Shown in pieces: positions 1-5,032 of a stretch of 7,852 nt of DNA (position 1 is the stretch's first letter; every line of letters begins with the position of its first letter). A program made the translations under genes and the position numbers. The notes below the pieces were generated by a model. It made no database searches. It saw only the letters and a list, made by a program, of their open reading frames with translations, and was not told where the DNA came from. Source of the DNA: Brotaphodocola sp003480315 (lineage in GTDB: Bacteria; Bacillota; Clostridia; Lachnospirales; Lachnospiraceae); NCBI RefSeq assembly GCF_964246085.1, contig NZ_CAXTPD010000057.1; one strand, written 5' to 3'.

Positions 1-74
1 CGGCTTGCTAAAGCCGGATTCCCAAAATGTCCGCGCACCGCCTTTGGATGAAAAGCGGCGCTTCTGGACGCGCG
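1..74. other. Sequence foreign to the trbL frame, with a terminal hairpin
   Basis: Immediately after the conserved GRMIEIY codons (ending at 75) the minus-strand reading frame stays open for 24 codons but loses all resemblance to the TrbL family. A perfect 6-bp stem with a 4-nt loop (1-6 with 11-16, cggctt/aagccg) lies at the window edge. The segment could be the end of another inserted element, an intergenic-type repeat, or a chimeric assembly join. I cannot tell which from this window. Confidence 0.45.
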
Positions 75-662
75 GTATATTTCAATCATGCGCCCATACA
101 CCACAAGCATAATGCAGATTGACAGGGCTTTCATGGTAAGCCCTACAAAGAGGGATTGAAACCATAACCCCAAAAGACCGCCCACGCTCATAGCGTCGAG
201 TTTTGCTTCAATGTCGGTAATGACGGTGGTAACGTCTATGCTTGTATCGGATATGATAACCCCCGCGCTCTGATTGACGACGCTCTGCGTAACGTCGAAA
301 ACTCCCATGACGATGTTCCAAGTGTTTGTTACCAGCAGCACCGCAACAAAGGTCTTAAAAATCCATTTGAAGAAAATCCAAGTGTCGAGATCGTGCAGAT
401 TGTTTTTTTCAATTACAAGCTGGATTAGTTCGTAGCACATGACAAAGGTAATGATAACGCCCGCAATCGGTACAATGACATTTTCCGAAAGGCTGCGTAT
501 CATGTTGAATATGCCCGCGTTCCACCCGGCGGGGGTCGTGCCGACTTGCGTTGCGATTTCTCCAACCTCTGTATTTACGCTGTCAAACAAGCCGGAGAGG
601 TTCGATAAAATCCCGTCTGTCAAAATGCCGCGAAACCAATCTTCAATCATCTGCCATATCAA
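1..662 (-). CDS. TrbL/VirB6-like conjugal transfer membrane protein (CD1112 family), partial and divergent at its 3' side
   Basis: Polytopic inner-membrane component of a type IV secretion (mating) channel, as in Gram-positive ICEs related to C. difficile CTn elements. The frame opens at a TTG (660-662) eight bases after a GGAGGG site (671-676) and starts MIWQMIEDWFRG. Family-like features follow: a DSVNTEVGEIATQVGTTPAG stretch at about residues 28-46, hydrophobic segments at about 62-85, 96-118 and 160-190, the segment ETWIFFKW-like at 93-100, a VVNQSAG block at 128-134, and VVYGRMIEIY ending at residue 196. From memory, family members continue after this motif with an 'APIPxAT...NYLRSLFALGFQ'-like region and reach about 280-290 residues. 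Here residues 197-220 instead read RASRSAAFHPKAV..., with no resemblance, and the window then ends. So the gene is cut by the window edge and probably also broken at position 74. Family assignment is firm; the cause of the broken end is not. Confidence 0.85.
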   Translation of the reverse strand, partial: MIWQMIEDWFRGILTDGILSNLSGLFDSVNTEVGEIATQVGTTPAGWNAGIFNMIRSLSENVIVPIAGVIITFVMCYELIQLVIEKNNLHDLDTWIFFKWIFKTFVAVLLVTNTWNIVMGVFDVTQSVVNQSAGVIISDTSIDVTTVITDIEAKLDAMSVGGLLGLWFQSLFVGLTMKALSICIMLVVYGRMIEIYRASRSAAFHPKAVRGHFGNPALAS

Positions 663-732
663 AAGTTAATCCCTCCTTTCCCGGGCCCTCCCGTTTCCGA
701 GAGGGCGCGGCGGGTGGTATTTGTTTTAGGCA

Positions 733-816
733 TTATCCAAAAAGTTTGGAAAGAAGCGGAACAAGGGTGCCGCCGATCAAAGCGACACCGCCGCCCGCCA
801 TGAGCTGTTTTATACC
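733..816 (-). pseudogene. Maff2-family conjugative-element protein, C-terminal fragment interrupted by the nested element
   Basis: The 27 codons read GIKQLMAGGGVALIGGTLVP followed by LLSKLFG and a TAA (733-735). This matches the C-terminus of Maff2-family proteins, small membrane proteins of about 65-75 residues encoded just upstream of the CD1112-type trbL in clostridial conjugative elements. That is exactly its position here, about 70 bases upstream of the trbL start. The N-terminal half is absent. Upstream in frame come TTG (817-819) and a TAA (820-822), and the sequence then turns into an inverted-repeat junction leading to the serine recombinase. The fragment is therefore read as the downstream half of a Maff2 gene split by integration. 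The family match rests on recognition of the motif rather than a search. A short peptide from an internal ATG (799-801) cannot be excluded. Confidence 0.8.
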
Positions 817-854
817 CAATTAGGTGTAAAACTCTGCTCGATGGCGGGCGGCGG
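788..854. repeat. Long imperfect inverted repeat at the element/Maff2 junction (candidate recombinase attachment site)
   Basis: The left arm is 788-816 and the right arm 823-854, around a 6-nt centre (817-822). The inner arms 807-816 and 823-832 (gttttatacc / ggtgtaaaac) pair 9 of 10. The outer arms 788-801 and 841-854 (ccgccgcccgccat / atggcgggcggcgg) pair perfectly over 14 bp. Between them a GAGC/GCTC block (802-805 and 836-839) pairs with 1-2-nt offsets. The left arm is Maff2 coding sequence (KQLMAGGG); the right arm lies in the element. Serine recombinase sites are typically dyad-like and span 40-60 bp, so this fits a hybrid attachment site. That role is inference. Confidence 0.65.
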
Positions 855-890
855 CGTACAAAAAATCTATATGGTGTTTTTAAGAGAACC

Positions 891-922
891 GTCCCGGCGG
901 GACAGGTCAGGCAGTGACCTGT
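891..922. repeat. Two small inverted repeats at the recombinase 3' end
   Basis: A near-palindrome gtcccg-g-cgggac (891-903) is followed by a perfect 8-bp stem acaggtca/tgacctgt (902-909 with 915-922, 5-nt loop) that overlaps the recombinase TGA stop (907-909). Read on the minus strand, neither is followed by a U run, so a classical intrinsic terminator is unlikely. They may be recombinase-binding sub-sites near the element end, or a weak 3'-end structure. Confidence 0.5.
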
Positions 923-2577
923 TCCACCTCCGGGATGGGTTTGAGATTAAAATGAATTTCGATAGAAATGTGTCTTGTTTTATCTTCGTCGATGCGCTCA
1001 TGCACGACGATTTCTTTGATTAAGCGGTTGAGGGTGGCTGCGTCCAACTCTGTGATGTTGGCATATTCCTGAATGGCTTCCACCCATTGTTTTGCGTCAT
1101 TGGCAAGCTGGACTTCATCGGACAGCCGCTTCCTGCCTTCGGACACTCTGGTTTTAAGCTCCGTCTGCTCGGTCTGTGTCTTTTCCAGCATGGTGTTGAA
1201 ATTCTGCTCACTGATACGCCCTGCAATCATATCTTCATAAAGCCGCATTACCATTTTGTCCAGAACCTCAATCCGTTCCTCGTCCCTTGTAAGGGAGCGT
1301 TCCATTGCTTCCCGCTGTTCCCGCTGCTCGGCTTCACAGGTATTGGTCAAGCGGTCGGCAACCGCTTCCCCGTCCATCAGGGCGGCTCTGGCACATTCCC
1401 GGATTTTCCGCAGCACATGGCTGTAAAGGGTGTCATAGTCAATCCGGTGCTGGGTGCAGTGGTTCTTTCCAAAGGCATTGTAGGTCTTGCAGGAATAAAT
1501 CTGCTGGGGATGTTTTGCGTTTGTGTAGCGTATCGTCAGCGACTTCCCACACTCGCCGCATTTTATCAGTCCGGCAAACAGGCTGATTTCATTGGTCTGC
1601 CCCGGACGCTGGCGGGATTTCAGCTTGTTCTGCACAATGTCAAAGCTCATGCGGTCAATCAGCGGTTCATGCTGTTCCTCCACTACAATCCAGTCCTCCG
1701 GCTTCTTTTCCCCAATCGTGCCGATTTTGAAACGGTAGTCCTTTTTCTGGGAAGCAATCGCCCCGGTGTAGACGGGATTCATCAAAAGGTCTTTGATAAC
1801 TGAGAAGTCCCACATATACCGCCCGTTTTCCGGGTCTTTCTTTTCCCATTTGGTGCGGGTATTGCGAAGCCCCCGTTCCCGGTTCCACCATGTGGGGCAG
1901 GGGATTTTTTCTTCCTCCAGCCGTCTGCGGATATAGTTCGGACCATGACCGTTTAGGGCATATCCGAAAATCAGCCGCACAATCGGGGCGGTTTCCTCGT
2001 CAATGAGCAGATGGTTTTTGTCCTCCGGGTCTTTCCGATACCCAAACGGGGCAAGACACCCGGTAAACTGTCCTTTCTGCGCTTTCAGAAGATAAGAGGA
2101 ATGGACTTTCTTGGAAATATCCTTGCTGTACATCTCGTTCAGGATATTCTTGAACGGGGCAATATCGTTGTTATCCCGCAGGGTGTCGATACCGTCATTC
2201 ATGGCGATATAGCGGACACCGTTTCTTGGGAAAAAGTCCTCAATCAAATGCCCGGTTTGCAGATAGTTACGCCCCAGACGGCTGAGGTCTTTCGTGATGA
2301 CAAGGTTGATCTGCCTGCGCTCAATGGCTCTCAACATTCTCTGTAAATCAGGACGCTCCATATTAAGACCTGTGAAGCCATCGTCCTGATAGACCGCCAC
2401 AACCTCCCATCCCTGCTTTTCGCAGTATTTTTCCAGCATATCACGCTGGTTTGCGATACTGGCACTTTCGCCTTGCAGGTCATCGTCCTTTGACAGCCTG
2501 CAATAGACCGCTGCACGATAGCTCCCGGCAAGTGCCTTTCCGATTGTTCTGTATTCCATTTCGTTCATCATAGCCAT
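907..2577 (-). CDS. Large serine recombinase (resolvase/integrase with DUF4368 C-terminus)
   Basis: Site-specific recombinase that would excise and integrate the element through a covalent phosphoserine intermediate. The 556 residues hold a resolvase catalytic domain at about 18-165, with YCRLSKDDD placing the nucleophile at Ser29 and DLSRLGRNYL giving active-site arginines at 100 and 103. A Recombinase domain follows at about 185-325 (PFGYRKDP at 177-184). A zinc-ribbon has cysteines at 340, 343, 363 and 374. Next comes an Arg/Glu-rich coiled coil at about 412-490, and a C-terminal DUF4368-like end (TRHISIEIHFNLKPIPEVEQ). The ATG directly abuts the tnpW stop (TAA-ATG) with no clear ribosome binding site, which suggests translational coupling. 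Further in-frame ATGs at codons 3, 4 and 7 leave the exact start open. It is the last gene before the element end, the usual place for such integrases. The frame appears intact and the catalytic residues are present, so it is probably active. Confidence 0.96.
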   Translation of the reverse strand: MAMMNEMEYRTIGKALAGSYRAAVYCRLSKDDDLQGESASIANQRDMLEKYCEKQGWEVVAVYQDDGFTGLNMERPDLQRMLRAIERRQINLVITKDLSRLGRNYLQTGHLIEDFFPRNGVRYIAMNDGIDTLRDNNDIAPFKNILNEMYSKDISKKVHSSYLLKAQKGQFTGCLAPFGYRKDPEDKNHLLIDEETAPIVRLIFGYALNGHGPNYIRRRLEEEKIPCPTWWNRERGLRNTRTKWEKKDPENGRYMWDFSVIKDLLMNPVYTGAIASQKKDYRFKIGTIGEKKPEDWIVVEEQHEPLIDRMSFDIVQNKLKSRQRPGQTNEISLFAGLIKCGECGKSLTIRYTNAKHPQQIYSCKTYNAFGKNHCTQHRIDYDTLYSHVLRKIRECARAALMDGEAVADRLTNTCEAEQREQREAMERSLTRDEERIEVLDKMVMRLYEDMIAGRISEQNFNTMLEKTQTEQTELKTRVSEGRKRLSDEVQLANDAKQWVEAIQEYANITELDAATLNRLIKEIVVHERIDEDKTRHISIEIHFNLKPIPEVEQVTA

Positions 2578-2775
2578 TTACCCACACAATCCAGACGGTA
2601 TCTGGCTCTTTTGAACCTCATCTTCATTATAACCCATATCTTTCTTTTTAGCAAGATATTCTTTCGTATTTGTCTTACCGTATTTCTGGAAAATCAGGCT
2701 GACGAACACATCGGTTGCGTCAAGCTCCCCGTCAAACACAGTAGTCACATGAATCTCTGTTTTGTTTTTTGCCAT
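2578..2775 (-). CDS. tnpW: TnpW-family transposon-encoded protein
   Basis: A 65-residue protein with the family signature: a start MAKNKTEIHVTTVFDGELDA, then TDVFVSLIFQKYGKT, a KEYLAKKKDMGYN block and the terminal PSGLCG. TnpW is named from the Tn4451/Tn4453 mobilizable transposons. Small proteins of this type accompany serine recombinases, but their biochemical role is not established. The start ATG has a GGAGG (2786-2790) ten bases upstream. The stop is immediately followed by the recombinase ATG, so the two genes are almost certainly one translationally coupled unit. No membrane segment or signal peptide is visible. A regulatory or accessory role in recombination is plausible only by location. 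Confidence 0.85.
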   Translation of the reverse strand: MAKNKTEIHVTTVFDGELDATDVFVSLIFQKYGKTNTKEYLAKKKDMGYNEDEVQKSQIPSGLCG

Positions 2776-2820
2776 AGGCAGTTATCCTCCATACATGAAA
2801 ATAGCCAGACAGAGGGTGTC

Positions 2821-2846
2821 GGCAACGAAGTCCGGCAACGGGCTTC
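2821..2846. repeat. Pair of GGCAAC repeats in the tnpW leader
   Basis: GCAAC cores occur at 2822-2826 and 2835-2839, 13 bp apart, each preceded by G. The second lies inside an imperfect dyad (2827-2833 with 2840-2846, gaagtcc/gggcttc). They match the larger array at 2964-3007 and lie between the possible promoter at about 2890 and tnpW, a position suitable for control of tnpW and the recombinase. Confidence 0.5.
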
Positions 2847-2887
2847 AAAAGACCTTGCAAACAATCTCAATCTGGCGATGGTTACTA

Positions 2888-2920
2888 TTTATACTTTTCT
2901 TTTATTTTTCTGTTGTTTTG
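2888..2920 (-). promoter_or_regulatory. Possible weak promoter for tnpW-recombinase
   Basis: In an AT-rich stretch (about 2885-2935) the minus strand reads TATAAATAG, giving a -10-like TATAAA (2888-2893). No convincing -35 is found at 16-18 bp. The site would leave a leader of about 110 nt before tnpW that contains two GGCAAC repeats. The contrast with the GC-richer surroundings supports a control region, but the promoter itself is tentative. Confidence 0.3.
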
Positions 2921-2963
2921 GTTGTTATAAGGGAGAAAAGCCCGGAAATAAGGGTTTTTCCCC

Positions 2964-3007
2964 GGCAACCGGCTCGGCAACGGGATAGCAACAGGGGGTG
3001 CAACGGG
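2964..3007. repeat. Array of four phased GCAAC direct repeats
   Basis: On the plus strand, GCAAC cores begin at 2965, 2977, 2988 and 3000, that is 12, 11 and 12 bp apart, in contexts ggcaaccgg, ggcaacggg, agcaacagg and tgcaacggg. The spacing is close to one helical turn, so a bound protein would contact one face of the helix. The array sits just after the VapE stop. It resembles iterons or stacked operator sites. Alternatively it is a decayed repetitive tail of the VapE gene. Confidence 0.6.
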
Positions 3008-3016
3008 CTGTCATTT

Positions 3017-4411
3017 TCAGAATGGAAGCTCCATCTGTTCTGTGACCTCCACAAAACCGTCCATTGTTTTTTCAGACGGATTGCCGGAGTCCGTTGCCGG
3101 GTTTTCACGCTCCCAGCCCTTTTGTCTGCCATATTCTAAAAACATTCTTGGGTTCGGGAAGTACCGCCAGCGGTCAATGCACTGGTTCATAATCTCGTTG
3201 ATTTCCCGGATTTCCCATTGCTTCGGCTCGTCAAAGGCATGGTTTAAGGCTTCCTTGTAGAGCTGCTTGGAACAGACCATGCTCCCGGTGTACTTATCAA
3301 GATACGCCTGTATCATTCCGGCTTTGGTGTCCTCCGGCATAAAATCCCGCTGGTGTTCTTTGAGATACCGCTGCATGGCGGGGCTGAAAGCCAGCTTGAA
3401 CCTGCCGCTTCGGTAAATCTCCATCGCTTCCGCCCACATCTGCTCAATATAGGCTCTGGAAGCAGCTTCGTCCTCCAAAATGTGAACCTCGGCTTGCTCC
3501 GGGTACACCATGACGGGGATAAAGCGGCGGTTGCCGGAACGGTCAAGGGGCAGGAAGTCAAGGGCATTGGAAGTGCCGCCAAACACGCACTGACGGGGGC
3601 GGTCTGCCGGGTGGGTTTCATAGGGTATCTTGTAAACCTCTTTCTGCCGGCTTAAAAATGACTTGATTTCCTCAATGCTCTTGGCGTTTGCGGTTGCCAT
3701 CATTTCCGACATTTCGATAATCCAGTGACCTTGCAGCTTGCGATACACATTGTCATCGTCCAGCTTCCGCAAATCATCGGAGAACCACTCGTCCCGGACT
3801 GCCAGCAGACGGAAGAAGGTGGACTTGCCAGCCCCCTGACCGCCTACCAGACAGAGCATGATTTCAAACTTACACCCCGGCTGAAAGGCTCGTGAGATTG
3901 CACCCAGCAGGAACAGCTTCAACGCTTCATAGGTGTAATCGTCTGCGTCAGCCCCCAGAAAGTGCCGCAGACAGAAACGGATTCGTTCTGTCCCGTCCCA
4001 CACAAGGGCACTTAGGTAGTCCCGGATGGGATGGTACTTGTTTTCATTCGCCACAATCCCGATGGCGTTATCAATCTTTTTCTCATTGGTAAGCCCGTAG
4101 GTTTCTTCCAGATAGAGAAGCAGATATTTCATGTCCGTATCGTTCAGGGCGGTGCTTTCTCTGTGGAAGCCGATGGGCTTTATGATGTCCTTGCGGTCAG
4201 TTAGGATGTTGTATGCGATAGCCCCGGAAAGCAGAGGGTCACGCTGGAATACGGTCAGGCAGTTCCGGATGCTCTGACGGACACCGCCTTTCTCGGTGAT
4301 TTCCAGCCCCGCCTTGATTTCCTCAATGCTCTGGGGCGGTTGCATGGCGTTCATGGTGTTTTTTAGTTCTTGCTGCGTCTGCGGCTGCAAGCTCTGCCAT
4401 TCGCTGTTCAA
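3017..4411 (-). CDS. VapE-like virulence-associated E family P-loop ATPase
   Basis: A 464-residue helicase-type ATPase, likely working with the CHC2 protein in replication of the element after excision or transfer. A Walker A GGQGAGKST lies at residues 190-198, a Walker B-like HWIIEMSEM at 229-237, a sensor-type VFGGTSN at 276-282 and an arginine-containing GNRRFIPV at 293-300. This is the core of the VapE domain (about 125-350). The region before 120 resembles the usual N-terminal part of this clostridial subgroup, and the C-terminus ends EQMELPF. The start shown is TTG (4409-4411), with a GGAAAGG 12 bases upstream, a long spacing. An ATG at codon 20 (4354) is an alternative but lacks a clear ribosome binding site. 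The frame overlaps CHC2 by 89 bases, implying tight coupling. 'Virulence-associated' is a historic name and does not imply virulence here. Confidence 0.9.
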   Translation of the reverse strand: MNSEWQSLQPQTQQELKNTMNAMQPPQSIEEIKAGLEITEKGGVRQSIRNCLTVFQRDPLLSGAIAYNILTDRKDIIKPIGFHRESTALNDTDMKYLLLYLEETYGLTNEKKIDNAIGIVANENKYHPIRDYLSALVWDGTERIRFCLRHFLGADADDYTYEALKLFLLGAISRAFQPGCKFEIMLCLVGGQGAGKSTFFRLLAVRDEWFSDDLRKLDDDNVYRKLQGHWIIEMSEMMATANAKSIEEIKSFLSRQKEVYKIPYETHPADRPRQCVFGGTSNALDFLPLDRSGNRRFIPVMVYPEQAEVHILEDEAASRAYIEQMWAEAMEIYRSGRFKLAFSPAMQRYLKEHQRDFMPEDTKAGMIQAYLDKYTGSMVCSKQLYKEALNHAFDEPKQWEIREINEIMNQCIDRWRYFPNPRMFLEYGRQKGWERENPATDSGNPSEKTMDGFVEVTEQMELPF

Positions 4412-4967
4412 GCTGTATCACATCCTTTCCGTAATCCGTAATCAAAGCCGCTTTTTCCTCTGTCTCCCCGAACAGCAGCACATCCAGCAGATATTCCACT
4501 TGGTCTTGCTTCTGTAAGGCTTCCACAAACCGGGGATGAAAGGCTTCCTCCGGGGAGTGCGGGGCGTAGTCCGTTCTCCATGCCATAAGCAAGTGAAGAT
4601 AATCGGTAAGAATACGGAAGCAGCGGTTTTTTGCTTCCTGAAACTGTTCCTCCGGGGATTTCTGCCGGGGCTTGGGCTTTTTTGCCTTTCCCGGCGGTTT
4701 CCAGTCCTCATAGGAAAGCCCGAAGTCCTGTGCCAGCTGTACGGCGGCTTCTTTCTTTCCCAGCCCATACAGGGCGGCGGCAAAATCAATCACATCCCCA
4801 TCCGCACCGCAGCCGAAGCAGTGGTAACGCCGATCCAGCTTCATGCTTGGGGTTTTATCGTTATGGAACGGGCAGCAAGCCATCCCGTTCCGACCTACAT
4901 GGATTCCATAATGCTCCGCAGCCTGTCTTGTTGTGACGGACTGCTTCACAGCTTCAAATACATTCAA
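4323..4967 (-). CDS. CHC2 zinc-finger (DnaG-type) primase-like protein
   Basis: A 214-residue protein with an N-terminal CHC2 zinc finger: CPFH (Cys32, His35) and CFGC (Cys50, Cys53), with the conserved context NDKTPSM and GADGDVIDFAA. In DnaG-type primases this finger binds template DNA. The protein lacks a TOPRIM catalytic domain, being far shorter than DnaG (about 600 residues). It is therefore an accessory or stand-alone finger, probably acting with VapE. A Lys/Pro-rich linker (about 90-105) is followed by a helical region. The TTG start (4965-4967) has AGGAGGG (4974-4980) six bases upstream. The 3' end overlaps the VapE frame by 89 bases. A terminator-like hairpin separates it from the relaxase gene upstream. 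Confidence 0.9.
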   Translation of the reverse strand: MNVFEAVKQSVTTRQAAEHYGIHVGRNGMACCPFHNDKTPSMKLDRRYHCFGCGADGDVIDFAAALYGLGKKEAAVQLAQDFGLSYEDWKPPGKAKKPKPRQKSPEEQFQEAKNRCFRILTDYLHLLMAWRTDYAPHSPEEAFHPRFVEALQKQDQVEYLLDVLLFGETEEKAALITDYGKDVIQLEQRMAELAAADAARTKKHHERHATAPEH

Positions 4968-4982
4968 ATCTATCCCTCCTTG

Positions 4983-5029
4983 AAAATAAGAAAAGCACCT
5001 GACATTCTCTGATTGAAAATGGCAAGTGC
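4983..5029 (-). terminator. Terminator-like hairpin between the relaxase and CHC2 genes
   Basis: On the minus strand a 12-bp stem (5018-5029 with 4995-5006) holds one mismatch and one G-U pair around an 11-nt loop. It is followed by a U-rich tract (UUUUCUUAUUUU). It begins four bases after the relaxase stop, as expected of an intrinsic terminator. Its end lies only a few bases from the CHC2 ribosome binding site, so leaky termination may set the relaxase-to-primase ratio. Confidence 0.65.
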
Positions 5030-5032
5030 CTG

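Noticed and set aside
21..38. GTGCG on the minus strand, reminiscent of a group II intron 5' end
   Set aside because: The trbL frame has already diverged 36 bases earlier (position 74), so an intron boundary here would not explain the break, and no other intron structure is visible in so short a segment.
841..1023. Plus-strand frame starting MAGGGV, similar to the Maff2 motif
   Set aside because: The similarity comes from the inverted-repeat copy of the Maff2 target at 841-854. The rest runs antisense through the recombinase 3' end, has no ribosome binding site and shows no family features.
1087..1803. Long plus-strand frame (238 codons)
   Set aside because: It lies entirely antisense to the recombinase, whose catalytic, zinc-ribbon and DUF4368 motifs establish the coding strand.
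2821..3007. GCAAC repeats considered as a CRISPR array
   Set aside because: The repeats are only 5-9 bp with 6-7-bp spacers, far below CRISPR dimensions, and no cas gene is present.
4536..5012. Plus-strand frame of 158 codons over the CHC2 gene
   Set aside because: It is antisense to a gene with a clear CHC2 finger, and has no recognisable domain.
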